Positions 11,000 through 29,933 of a stretch of DNA of 64,000 nt are shown here, in pieces (the stretch's first letter is position 1; the number at the start of each line of letters is the position of its first letter). Position numbers and translations under genes: made by a program. The stretch covers positions 18,970,927-19,034,926 of the forward strand of contig NC_064034.1 of assembly GCF_932526225.1 (NCBI RefSeq). The letters run 5' to 3'. The DNA is from Nematostella vectensis. Its lineage: Eukaryota > Cnidaria > Anthozoa > Actiniaria > Edwardsiidae. The notes beneath the pieces are model-generated. The model did not search any database, was not told the origin of the DNA, and saw only the letters and a program-made list of their open reading frames with translations.

Positions 11000-12310
11000 A
11001 TTACATCCGCGAATAGCCCTGGACCGAGCTTGGTGCCTTGAGGGAAACCTGATGGAATAGTGTACCAATCCAAATAGCATTGCTGTCCCAGCTTTGCCTC
11101 CGACACGTCAAGAAGTCCACTATCCAGGAGACAATACTGTTGGGGAGGTCGTAGGTCAAGAGCTTCTGAATGAAAACCGTGTGATGAATAAGGTCAAAAG
11201 CCCTTCGAATGTCAAATAGCACTGCTCTAACTGCGGCGCCATTTCAGTCTGTAGCACTGTATCACAGGAGTATACTAATTAGTGCGTGCATTGTGTTAGA
11301 GCCTCGTACATTACCAAATTGGTGTTTTTAAACCTTAGAGAGCACAGCGGCCGTGAGAAGCACTCCACAACATAATCTTCCGCGACATTGGAAAGCTCAG
11401 GTGTAATAGAGTTCTTCCTAGGGACAGGAACAATGTCCGCAGTTCTCCAAGACTGAGGCAATCTAGCCTCCCGGAAACAGCAGTTCAGGATGTCAGCAAT
11501 TGGCTCAGAAAACAAGTCAGCATTTTCTTGAAGAAGCCATCCGGGTAACCGTCGGGCCCTGTTGCCTTGAATGGATTCAAGTTGGACAGCTTCACGAAAA
11601 CACAAGTCTTGGAGACTTGGAGCGGGCACACTTCTTCTGGAAAAGATTAACACTGCTAGCTTCATCTAGGGGCTCAAATTCGTTCATTGGAGAGAGGAAG
11701 GCCTGATTAATGACATTGGCAATGTACCCGATGGGCCACCATCTATATGCTGGAAAAGCGAGGCGGAATCGGCGGTCCTAGAAGCAGGGGACATACAGCT
11801 GAGCTTTCTAACCTCATTCCACCAGGTTGCGGGTTGACACTCCTTTAGTTGGTCCACGTTTGAATCATAGATCTAAGCGCGACAGACTTTACTTTCCCGG
11901 TTCAATAGGTACCTCAGGGCGCGGTATTGATCCTGATCCCCTGTGGCCAGGGTTTCGCAGACTAATAATTTCCTTGAACTTCCGGTTTACCCAGGGTGGC
12001 TCGCTTGAGTGGATGGTCTTGGACTTTAGGGTAAGCAGAATGTTCACACTAGTGGTGACAATAGTTTCAAGGGTGTCAGCTTTCGCTTTGCACGTATTGT
12101 TGCTGTTTATCAGGTTTTTTTTACCTCTACTTCTTCTAAGTACGTGCGCATGGCATTTTGAGAAGCAGGTTTTTTGATTTCACGGTGAACTAAGTCTTGG
12201 CATGCTCCGAGGGTTATGTTGGTTGAACTTCAACCGACAAATGGTCCGACAGACCAAACGCACGGCGTTGGCTTGGCAGAACGTAAAACTGCTTCAACTT
12301 CGTAAAAATA
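11000..12310 (-). mobile_element. Degenerate LINE fragment: endonuclease end and reverse transcriptase start
   Basis: On the minus strand, in shifting frames: an endonuclease tail with the SDH motif (AFGLSDHLSVEVQPT, near 12230-12290); a linker with PPWVNRKFKEIISLR (near 11980); the RT approach GNRARRLPGWLLQENADLFS and ILNCCFREARLPQSWRTADI (11400-11590); and an RT palm-like stretch with FDIRRAFDLIHHTVFIQKLL (11150-11220). Several frameshifts and stops break it. The 3' half with the YADD box is missing. It is nested in CPT2 intron 5, same strand as the host gene. Confidence 0.75.
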
Positions 12311-12408
12311 CGGTCTGAGGAATTTTCGCCTCTGGCTGTAAAATTTCCTATCTGTTTCAGCTTAAACCCATTGCTGAGACAAGGAGATTTCTTAAGCTGA
12401 CTTTTGCT

Positions 12409-13127
12409 TTAGTCCCCGAGTAAAATTAATCCACAGCCATGGTATTGAGCTTCGATCGAAGATAAACAGTCCAACATAGGCCAGTCTATCCTTAACAAGT
12501 GAAAGGACTTTCGGTACGTTAAGCTTGAGGTGACATTTGAGATGGAAGAGTCGTGACAATATGTGTTTACTAAAGCAACTACTTGGACTTGATTCCGATG
12601 TTTTCTTATTACTCTATAGATGTCGAAATAGCTAACGATGATGACAACTGCACATATCCCCGTAAAACAGCAGATGGAAATGTTATATTTCTGTATTCCA
12701 TATAGAATAAACGATAGTCCAAATTCTACCACATTTAACCATATCCCGCAACACACAATTGTGACTGTGTATCTAAGATGACGGTGCAAAGCCAGGAACC
12801 TATCAACCACTACCGCAGTAATGCTAAGAAGAGAAACGCCGCAAAAATGTGATGAAAGAACCAATTAGCATTGGCAATGTCGCAGTACATCTTCAGCCAC
12901 TCGCTAGCCCTGAGTTCCATAACTTCCCAGGCAACCATTAATGGCTGGGCAAGGATTCCAACGGCAAAATCCGACAGAGCAAAGCTACCCAAGAGAACCA
13001 TGGAGGGTGTGTGAAGCGCTGGTGTTCGCCATATTAAGACGAGGACTAAAGCATTCTGGAAGATGGCGGGAAGATTGTGACCCCGTTTAACACAGCGAGT
13101 TGTGTGGTCTGCCCTTCTTGTACCCAT
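12409..13127 (-). pseudogene. Class A (rhodopsin-family) GPCR fragment, frameshifted and truncated
   Basis: The minus strand first encodes TM1 to TM3 (NALVLVLIWRTPALHTPSMV, LLGSFALSDFAVGILAQPLM, MYCDIANANWFFHH), then shifts frame near 12850. It continues in the other frame with CGVSLLSITAVVVDRFLALH, where DRF is the DRY-box equivalent, then HLRYTV, TM4 and TM5 (ICAVVIIVSYFDIYRVIRK). TM6, TM7 and the NPxxY motif are missing, and the second intracellular loop appears shortened. It resembles the adenosine/melanocortin-like receptor expansion known in cnidarians. Lying in CPT2 intron 5 next to a LINE fragment, it could be a retrocopy or an old receptor that decayed. Confidence 0.75.
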
Positions 13128-14061
13128 TTAGTTAAATGGTAACACGAAAAGTTGTAGACTGGCATTTTCATCGAGCTTTATATCTCTGCTTCCATCTCTG
13201 GTAACAGCCAAGCACCTGCCTTTTTCGTATTTACTTTTTCCGGATTTTCTGAACCCTTTGAGTATTCTCTGTTGAACATACGACTGTGTTCTTTAAAAAA
13301 GGACAACTGGTTACCTGCCGCTTAAAATTTAATGAAACAAGTTATTAGAGCTAACAAATATGCTATATGGAGGCTGTGGGTGCCTTGGTCTGTTGTGTAT
13401 AAAAAAAGAACCACGAAATAGTCATGGTCATAAAATACGCCAACACTTCAGACATTTATTTCAGTCCATGCTTAGAGTGCCTTTTTTACGTATTTTAGGC
13501 GTTCTGAAGAAGGACAGCAGGGCAGCATGCAGCAGGAAATTGAACTCGCTAACATACCAATTAGAAACCAACGGGAAACACACACAAATTGAAAATACGA
13601 AGGTATAAGAATAAAATCTAAACGCTAATTGCCCAAGACATCTTACAGGCCCACACCTGCGGCTATTAAATAGCAAATTATACAACTTTTGGAGCTTTTG
13701 GGGCCAAGTTGTGAATTTAAATAAAACTACGATAACTTTCTTCTTCTTTCACTATTATTATGCTAACAGTTTGTAGTAGAACTGGAGATGTCCAATTACA
13801 AAAAGTAATTATCTCTTTACTCCAACTAAATTGATAATAACAACATTTATGTGAATCATTCAACGAATTCTAATTTTCCATTTGCGCGAACAACTTTTTT
13901 CAAGAAGGTTTATATTGTATAAGGAGGATCAGGGCAAAAGGGTGTGGGTTCATTCTCGGTAGAGCTTGAGGCTAGGACAAAAAAAAAAACGTTTATTTCA
14001 TTATCCCTTTGCTCCAACTTCTAAATTGAATAGAAAAACAACATGTATGTGAATGATTCAA

Positions 14062-17000
14062 CGATCTAGGTACATGGGAGCAGTACCTTCACTGGACAAA
14101 TATCTCACGAACTTGGTACATGGGAGTAGTGCCCTCACTTGGCAAATATCCAACGATCTGGGTACATGAGAGCAGTACCCTTCACTTGGCCAATACCAAT
14201 ATCAAAGATCTAGGTACATAGGAGCAGTGTCTTCACTGGGTAAATATCAACGATCTGGGTGAACGGGAGCAGTATCTTCACTTCGCAAATATCAACGATC
14301 TCGGTACATGGGAGCAGTACCTTCACTTGGCAAATATCAACTATCTAGGTACATGGGAGCAGTGTCTTCACTGGGCAAATATAAACGATCTATGTACATG
14401 GGAGCTGTACCTTCACTTGGCAAATATCAACGATCTCGGTACATGGGAACAGTACCTTCACTTGGCAAATATCAACGATCTGGGTACATGAGATCAGTAA
14501 CTTCACTTGGCAAATATCAGCGATCTGGGTACATGGGAGCTGTACCTTCACTTGGCAAATATCAACGATCTGGGTACATGGGAGCAGTTCCTTCACTTGG
14601 CAAAGATCCAACGATCTAGGTACATGGGAGCAGTACCTTCACTTGGCAAATATCAACGATCTGGGTACATGGGAGCTGTACCTTCACATGGCAAATATCC
14701 AACGATCTGGGTACATGGGAGCAGTTCCTTCACTTGGCAAATATCAACGATCTGGGTAAATGGGAGCAGTACCTTCACTTGGCAAATATCAACGATCTAG
14801 GTACATGGGAGCAGTACCTTCACTTGGCAAATATAAACGATCTATGTACATGGGAACTGTACCTTCACTTGGCAAATATCAACTATCTAGGTACATGGGA
14901 GCAGTACCTTCACTTGGCAAATATCAACTATCTGGGTACATAAGAGCATTACCTTCACTTGGCAAATACAAACGATCTATGTACATGGGAACAGTACCTT
15001 CACTTGGCAAATATCAACTATCTAGGTACATGGGAGCTGTACCTTCACTTGGTAAATATCAACGATCTATGTACATGGGAACAGTACCTTCACTTGGCAA
15101 ATATAAACGATCTATGTACATGGGAGCTGTACCTTCACTTGGCAAATATCAACGATCTATGTACATGGGAGCTGTACCTTCACTTGGTAAATATCAACGA
15201 TCAATGTACATGGGAACAGTACCTTCACTTGGCAAATATCAACGATCTATGTACATGGGAGCTGTACCTTCACTTGGCAAATATCAACGATCTGGGTACA
15301 TGGGAACAATACCTTCACTTGGCAAATATCAACTATCTAGGTAGATGGGAGCACACCTTCACTTGACTAAGATCAAAGATCTGGGTACATGGGAGCAGTA
15401 CCTTCACTTGGCAAATATCAACGATCTAGGATGGGAGCAGTCCCTTCTCTTGGCCAAGATCAAAGATCTGGGTACATGGGAGCAGTACGTTCACTTGGCA
15501 AATATCAGCTATCTAGGTAAATGAGAGCAGTACCTTCACTGGGCAAATATTAACGATCTAGGTACATGGGAGCTGTACATTCACTTGGCAAATATCAACG
15601 ATCTGGGTACATGGGAGCTGTACATTCACTTGGCAAATATCAACGATCTCGGTACATGGGATCAGTACCTTCACTGGGCAAATATCAACGATCTGGGTAC
15701 ATGAGAGCAGTACCTTCACTTGGCAAATATCAACGATCTGGGTACATGGGAGCAGTCCCTTCACTTGGCAAATATCAACGATCTAGGTAGATGGGAGCAG
15801 TGTCTTCACTTGGCAAATATCAACGATCTGGATACATGGGAGCAGTACTTTCACTTGGCAAATATAAACGATCTCGGTACATGAGAGCAGTGTCTTCACT
15901 TGGGAAATATCAACGATCTGGGTACACGGGAGCTGTACCTTCACTTGGCAAATATCAACGATCTCGGTACATGGGATCAGTACCTTCACTGGGCAAATAT
16001 TATCGATCTGAGTACATTAGAGCAGTACCTTCACTTGGCAAATATCAACGATCTGGGTACACGGGAGCTGTACCTTCACTTGGCAAATATCAACGATCTC
16101 GGTACATGGGATCAGTACCTTCACTGGGCAAATATTATCGATCTGAGTACATTAGAGCAGTACCTTCACTTGGCAAATATCAACGATCTCGGTATATAGG
16201 AGCAGTACCTTCACTAGGCAAATATCAACGATCTAGGTACATGGGAACAGTACCTTCACTGGGCAAATATCAACTATCTGGGTACATAGGAGCACTGTCT
16301 TCACTGGGCAAATATCAACGATCTGGGTACATGGGAACAGTACCTTCACTTGGCAAATATCAACGATCTGGGTACATGGGAACAGTACCTTCACTTGGCA
16401 AATATCAACGATCTGGGTACATGGGAGTTGTACCTTCACTTGGCAAATATCAACGATCTCGGTACATGGGAACAGTACCTTCATTTGGCAAATATCAACG
16501 ATCTAGGTACATGGGAGCAGTACCTTCACTTGGCAAATATCAACTATCTGGGTAAATGGGAGCAGTACCTTCACTGGGCAAATATCCAACGATCTGGGTA
16601 CATGGGAACAGTACCTTCACTTTGCAAATATCGACGATCTGGGTAAATGGGAGCAGTACCTTCACTTGGCAAATATTAACGATCTATGTACATGGGAGCA
16701 GTACCTTCATTTGGCAAATATTAACGATCTGGGTACATGGGAGCAGTACCTTCACTTGGCAAATATCAACGATCTGGGTAAATGGAAGCAGTACCTTCAC
16801 TTGGCAAATATTAACGATCTGGGTAAATGGGAGCAGTACCTTCACTTGGCAAATATCAACTATCTAGGTACATGGTAGCAGTACCTTCACTTGGCAAATA
16901 TAAACGATCTATGTACATGGGAACAGTACCTTCACTTGGCAAATATCAACTATCTAGGTACATGGGAGCTGTACCTTCACTTGGTAAATATCAACGATCT

Positions 17001-17727
17001 ATGTACATGGGAACAGTACCTTCACTTGGCAAATATCAACTATCTAGGTACATGGGATCAGTACCTTCACTGGGCAAATATCAACGATCTGGGTACATGG
17101 GAGCAGTACCTTCACTGGGCAAATATAAACGATCTGGGTACATAGGAACAGTACCTTCATTTGGCAAATATCAACGATCTAGGTACATGGGAGCTGTACC
17201 TTCACTTGGCAAATATCAACTATCTAGGTACATGGGAGCTGTACCTTCACTGGGCAAATATAAACGATCTGGGTACATAGGAACAGTACCTTCATTTGGC
17301 AAATATCAACGATCTAGGTACATGGGAGCTGTACCTTCACTTGGCAAATATCAACGATCTGGGTACATGGGAGCAGTACCTTCACTTGGCAAATATCAAC
17401 TATCTAGGTACATGGGAGCTGTACCTTCACTTGGTAAATATCAACGATCTATGTACATGGGAACAGTACCTTCACTTGGCAAATATCAACTATCTAGGTA
17501 CATGGGATCAGTACCTTCACTGGGCAAATATCAACGATCTGGGTACATGGGAGCAGTACCTTCACTTGGCAAATATCAACGATCTAGGTACATGGGAGCA
17601 GTACCTTCACTTGGCAAATATCAACGATCTGGGTACATGGGAGCTGTACCTTCACTTGGCAAATATCAACTATCTAGGTACATGGGAGCTGTACCTTCAC
17701 TTGGCAAATATCAACTATCTAGGTACA
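14062..17727. repeat. 45-bp minisatellite, about 81 units, in CPT2 intron 5
   Basis: Unit core is ggtacatgggagcagtacc followed by ttcacttggcaaatatcaac and gatct. The period is 45 bp, so reading frames stay open on both strands and give a false 15-residue peptide repeat (MGAVPSLGKYQRSGY). Units fall into recurring variants (agcagtacc, agctgtacc, aacagtacc). Each carries a small inverted repeat, GGTAC...GTACC, or GGTACA...TGTACC in the agctg variant. Higher-order repeats are visible: a 135-bp three-unit block at about 15900-16035 is repeated at 16035-16170, and a block near 17110-17200 recurs near 17245-17335. The first few units are degenerate. Confidence 0.96.
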
Positions 17728-17921
17728 CGTTTTTTTTAAAGCACAAGGTATTGTGCCACTAATGCTGTTTCAAATAATACAAATCTATAGAATAGATATA
17801 TACTGTACTATGGGCAGTCAGTACATAGGAAGCCAGTATAGAGAAGTTGTTTCTTTTTCTAATGTGTTTGTGATGTGTTTTGTGAATGCATGATTAGCCA
17901 GGCCTAAAACAACAATCTTAA

Positions 17922-17925
<4 letters not shown>

Positions 17926-18003
<78 letters not shown>
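17926..18003. repeat. (AAT)n microsatellite next to CPT2 exon 5 donor
   Basis: About 26 uninterrupted trinucleotides. On the transcribed (minus) strand this is (ATT)n beginning about 17 nt into intron 5, just after the donor GTACAG. The polyleucine ORF here is a repeat artefact. Confidence 0.97.
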
Positions 18004-18004
<1 letters not shown>

Positions 18005-19653
18005 CGACCGTAACTGTACCTTATAATGTTTTTAAACCAGTCAGTATCACTCTTTTTAGGGTTAAGATGGAAGATGTCAGGTTCTAGGGTTAGATCATCT
18101 AGGGCATTCTTAAACCTCATAGCAGAGTAGATGATGTTTGTGGCTCGTATCAGCTAAAGACAGAATACAAAACATTCAGTACGGTAAACAGCTTCTCAGT
18201 GGTTTATCAATAAGAGTAACTCTCTCGAACATGTGGAAATATGTTCGCAAAATTGTTCGCGAAATTCGCGAACACCACTTGTTCTTCTTGGCTTTTGATC
18301 AGATTCTTGCAGGTTGATCAGATTGGATGGGACAAAAAGAAAGGAAATTGGGATTGTTTTTATCTTTAATGTACCAGACTACTTTTTGCCACAAAATTGT
18401 GTAGTATTCATTTTCTGTATTCTCTACTACAGTACTAAACTGCAATGTCGGAATTCAAAGGTTTTTCAGAAAAATTATTTCCTTTAGATCTTATGAACAT
18501 ATTGAAAAAGGATAGAATCATATCGAAAAGTGATTATATTATTTGATGATCCCTCTATCACTTATTCGGCCAAGGGGGATGAAGTACAGTATAAACACAC
18601 CTGTTGGGAACCACAAAACTGTCCTCATCAACTGGGTGTCATTATCAGACAAAAAGATACAGTGCAATATATCCTAGTGTGGCCACTTTGAAAGTTTTGT
18701 GAAGTAAACCAATTGAAACTAATGATGATGAGAAAAATACTGCCTGATTGGCATGGAAATAGCCAACAAGCTATGCACAGAAATACTTGAGTAAACATCA
18801 GAGCATGACTGAATCCTCCTACTGTAGTTATGATGCATTTCTTGCATGATAATTGAATAATTTTCTCAAATCTTTTATACATTAGTGACCATAGTAGCAT
18901 GTGTCAAAAAATAACCAAAATGTATGAAACCTAATGGGGGGATCTGTCCTACAGTAATAGAAATGGTTTCCACTATTTTCATTATCAGACTACCTGGTCA
19001 TTCTGTTCTGGCTTAGGATCATCAATAAAACACATAAATGGGTTGTGGTTCAAGACAATAGAGTTCCGTTCCTTCAGATACATGTCATACCAAAGCTCTG
19101 CAATAGTCAATAAAATAGTTTAGAGCATGCAAAATACAGGGAAATATTTATTGGGTTATGGGGCATACATATCAATGTAGACATAGTATCAAAAGCCTGT
19201 GGTATCAATATTACAACAACACTTAAATGTAATGTTGTATATGCAAGGGCAACAAGCTAATTGCTAAAAGAAAGTGTCTGAACTTGAATTGTTACACAAT
19301 GGATAACACATCTGGCCTCTGGAGAATTTGCATAAAAAATGAAAGATGTGCCCCAAGTATGACAGAGAAAACAAATTTCAAATTATGATCTGAGAAAAGC
19401 AGAATCATAATATAAACATTACCGGCAATATAGCTTGTATGCTTGTTCATTTTGTCCTTTTTTATAAGATCTGCATGGAGTGCTGCAATGAAAAATAATA
19501 TGCAAAAGAATAATCAGAAACCGAAACAACAGCATGTTATACAGTACTATAATCAGAATTTGATACAACAATTAACAATCTAGACAAATAATCAGAATTA
19601 AATACCACAGCAACCATTACTGAAGATGCAAAGCATGCATTAAAATATGAATA

Positions 19654-19886
19654 TTCAAATGAGACGCAGTTTTCTTACGTTACTATCTAGTTTTGGGGAG
19701 CATGCATGCTCCCTGTGAAAAGGCCGGGGAGAAATGATGTGAGGGTGGAGTGGATCAACCCAAATAAGTTCAAATGAGATGCAGTTTTCTTATGTTACTA
19801 TCTAGTTTTGGGGAGCATGCATGCTCCCTGTGAGAAGGCCGGGGAGAAACGTTGTGAGGGTGGAGTGGATCAACCCAAATAAGTTC
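19654..19886. repeat. 115-bp direct tandem duplication with an 18-bp perfect palindrome in each copy
   Basis: Units 19654-19768 and 19769-19886 differ at only a few sites. Each contains GGGAGCATGCATGCTCCC, a perfect palindrome (19696-19713 and 19811-19828). It lies in CPT2 intron 2, upstream of exon 3 in the transcript. No coding potential. Confidence 0.9.
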
Positions 19887-20500
19887 TGTGGGGTGGTGGG
19901 AGGGATGTCACATGTGACTATGATCGGTTGATCTCAAAAAAAGTGACAGGGTGAGGTCAATTGTTTCTAATCAATCATAAACCCCAGGGAGTCCATTACC
20001 ATTTCAAATAAGGTTTACATTATCCAGGATATGCAAACTAATTGTATGCAGAGCATAGATACTGTATGACTTAATGCAAAAAGACAGAGATTTTAAGAAA
20101 GAAACACTGCTCCTTAGGCTGTCCAGGGGTTGGGGGAGCCCTCTGCACCTAACCCTACATAGCTATAAACATGTCTGATACAACATCAATTGCATTTGGA
20201 ATATTAGAATTAGCTACATTTAAAATCTAATAAAGAGATAAATACCAGGTCCTTCCTGTTTCTGGAACTTTTCTGTGATGTTCTTTGTGTACTGGTATTG
20301 TTCAGGAGTTAGCAGAGGTTTCTGTGAATCAAGATACCGCCGACAAGTGTCCTCAAGCTTTGGAATTGGCAGTCGAGGCAAGCTCTTCTGATAGTGGAAG
20401 GTAGGGACGACGGTCTTTGGGATGATATACCTGTCATCACTGAAATATTTAAACACAACATATTGTAACTTGCCTTTTGCTAACATAATAATAGTGATAT

Positions 20501-21391
20501 TAGCATAGCTGTCAACTCTCCCGCATTAGGCGGGAGTCTCAAGATTTTGAACCTTCCTCAAGCCTAATTTTCTTTAAAATATCCATACATTTACTGCTGC
20601 ATTACTACAAAGCGGTGGAACTGCGCAACCAGTGGAACCAGCATATTTTTAATGTGAAGGGGTTATAGGGGTAGGGATGTTATACAACGATTACGATTAA
20701 AAAAAAATTTGTTGAAAGTTCCAGTTAAGTAGCAAAAAACATACTGTAAAACAGGTGTGTTTTTTCGTGCCAAATGTGTCCTTCTTGTGTGCAGACAAAA
20801 AAAAGATTAAAGTATGTTAACACTTTGTTTATTTGTCATATCATTACACTACAAACGTATTACCCTATTCAACAATTTCTACGTGTGTAAACTTGCGGTC
20901 GCCCTGGACTTGTCACGATATGTGGCATTTCTTTGGGCTAACACGAGCATGACGAGTCCAGACAACCACAAGGCTACGAAGCTGGTGCAGTATTTGTAAC
21001 TGTAACTGTAATTGCAGTTGCTCGCTTTGATGCTGCATTTACAGTGAGGATAAATTGTAAAGAATGGGACTTTTTCAAGTTTAAACAATTAGCGCAGTAT
21101 TCATTTGTTCTTGTGTTTACTTACTCAATATTTCATTATTGAAGAAAATACAGATTTTTCCAAAATAAATCGCAATCCCTGTATAACATCGCTATCCCTA
21201 TATCCCCCTTCGCCCCTGCACTTAAAATAAGCTGGTTCCACTGGTTCGCCCAGTTCCGCCGGTTTCCCGCCAGTTCCGCCTTTTAGTAATGCCTCATTTA
21301 GTGTGCTACCCGCATTAGGTATCTTGGTACTTCTGATACATTCACAGTATTTTCTCAAGATTTTTCCTTAAACATGGTTGACAGCTTGCTA
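20501..21391. mobile_element. Foldback/MITE-like element with long degenerate inverted repeats in CPT2 intron 1
   Basis: The left end (tagcatagctgtcaac) and the reverse complement of the right end (agcaagctgtcaac) match. Inside, a block reading accagtggaaccagc... at 20620-20700 has its inverted partner at about 21160-21250. Arms total roughly 200 bp with indels, around a central part of about 400 bp. No transposase is visible. It ends about 60 bp from CPT2 exon 2. Confidence 0.65.
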
Positions 21392-22090
21392 CGTAGGTGA
21401 GTATGTAGTGTAAACGCCACTTACAGTACCTTGTTGAAGATTTGAGACGAAAAACACTGTTTGATCCTAGGCATGGCCCAAGCTTGTGGAATTTCTGACA
21501 ATGATATAAGAATATTGTTTATATTATGTCTACAGTAGAAACAAGCCACCCTCAGACATGTGAAAACAAGTACAGATACATTATATTTCAAGTGTATTGC
21601 GTTGAATGTTCATTTGTTAATGCGACTGTAGAATAGACTCAAGATAATATGTAACAAGAGCAAATATAGGAAGAGAAGATTAGGAAGTAACTTATACAAC
21701 CATCCAACTCCTTATCCAACTCCTAAAATTAGTAAATTTATGGAACGGTACCTGAGCTAAGAATGTGATATTATTTTTACTGCAAGATGATACTTTAGCC
21801 AGAGCCATGTCTACGTTGTAATTGTGTCAAAATATCAAAAAGAGAGTTCGTCTATCCTCTACTGGAGCAAAGTCCAACTTTTCATTCACAATAAATCCGC
21901 CATCTTGAACACCGGCTGCGCCATCTAACATTTCAGCCAGCAGACTTCAACAGTAGAAGTGCCAGTCTATCATGATGTCCGAGTCCACGAGAATATTGTA
22001 CAGCGGCGAATAGCGTGGTAATGTGCGTAAAGTACACTGGCTGCCTGCGCGTCTGATAGTGGGTAGAACTGTGGCATTTCGCAGCTGAAA

Positions 22091-28778
<6,688 letters not shown>

Positions 28779-28929
28779 AACCACATGACCCGAACACTGG
28801 CCAATCAGCTTCGTCCTGAATTACATGACAACAAACAGCAGCCAATCAGAGGTTGTTGCCTTCATACGCGTCATCAATATCTATTTTGTTGCGGAAGACA
28901 GGAAACAAATCTAGCAAAAGTGGCGGGAA

Positions 28930-28935
28930 AATAAA
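28930..28935 (+). other. PDHB: Polyadenylation signal AATAAA, PDHB
   Basis: Canonical hexamer 152 bp after the PDHB stop codon. A second cluster (aataaatgaaataaa) lies near 29281 and could serve as a distal site. Confidence 0.55.
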
Positions 28936-29606
28936 GGCGCGAGACTGGCGCAATTAAAAGTTATAAAAATAGTGGAAGTTCGATTTCAGGACCTTTTTCG
29001 CCGTAGTGAAGTAGTGGAGCCGTAGTGGAGGTTTCCCAACAAACTACTGAATAATTTCTAAGGTCTCTTTTATTTCAGTCACCACGTATTGTGTGATAGA
29101 TGTTTTATTGAACTTATCAATTCCAGGTATTCTCTACTCGTTTTTTGTTATGGTTCAGGTTTTTTCCAACTTTTCCCAGCATTTTCCTTTTTTTTATGAC
29201 TTGGCTAACTCCTCAAAGTTTCATTTCGCTATTTCTAAAGGATGGTAGACTATTGATGATAGAGGTTCTCTTTAAACTTTAATAAATGAAATAAATAACA
29301 AAGACTTTATTTATACAGGAGTCTGTATAGATTGTGAATAAACGTACTATGCTTTTACTTTGTCCTTTTAATGTTTGTATTATTATTGTTGTATTTAGAA
29401 TTTATTTTAACCCATATAGAGCCTCTTCTAGCCGCCATTTTGTCACCTCAGCAAAGTACCAAGTATGAGCAAGTATCCATTTCCATCGGCTGATTTAGAA
29501 AAGCTGTTTTGATAATTTCGATTGAATTTGGCCGATGAAACATGAGACTGTAATTTAGGTTGTTATTTCGTGATTTTTTTTTTCAAAACTGTCCAATAGT
29601 AGCCTT

Positions 29607-29669
29607 TATACAGACCTCTGTAATTCCTTTTTTCCTGCGTGTAAGAAAGGAATTACGGAGGTCTGTATA
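29607..29669. repeat. 63-nt hairpin, 27-bp stem and 9-nt loop
   Basis: Arms 29607-29633 and 29643-29669 pair over 27 positions. In a plus-strand RNA there is no mismatch and only two G-U wobbles; the loop is cctgcgtgt. The size and near-perfect pairing match cnidarian pre-miRNAs. A short direct repeat (tccaatagta) on both sides at 29592 and 29684 could instead mark a small inverted-repeat insertion. Confidence 0.85.
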
Positions 29670-29767
29670 CTATCCAGGCTATCCAATAGTATTTGATAAA
29701 AATTTGGTCGATAATAGCTCATTGAATACAAGATTCCTTTCATATTTTCCCCATTCACTGGCAAGGG

Positions 29768-29933
29768 CACAGGTAGCCCAAGCTCTGTATTTGTGCCTAT
29801 TGATCTAAAGTAAACATTTTACGAAAAACAAAAGTGAAAAGTGGAAATCTTCCTGAACATTGTTTGAATCGGGATTCTTCAAGAACAACAAAGACGATAG
29901 ATACGCACAAATACAGAGCTTGGGTTACCTGTG
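29768..29933. repeat. 33-bp inverted repeat with a 100-bp loop
   Basis: Arms 29768-29800 (CACAGGTAGCCCAAGCTCTG...) and 29901-29933 are complementary with two mismatches. Together with the preceding hairpin, this gives two strong foldbacks within 330 bp of intergenic DNA. Confidence 0.85.

Noticed and set aside
14308..17762. 15-residue-repeat ORFs (MGAVPSLGKYQRSGY) as a silk-like or adhesive protein
   Set aside because: No signal peptide, no composition expected of such proteins, equally open antisense frames, and location inside a CPT2 intron. The 45-bp period explains the open frames.
17818..18120. Polyleucine membrane protein
   Set aside because: The leucine run is the (AAT)n microsatellite read on the minus strand. 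Only the part before the donor (18020-18153) is CPT2 exon 5.
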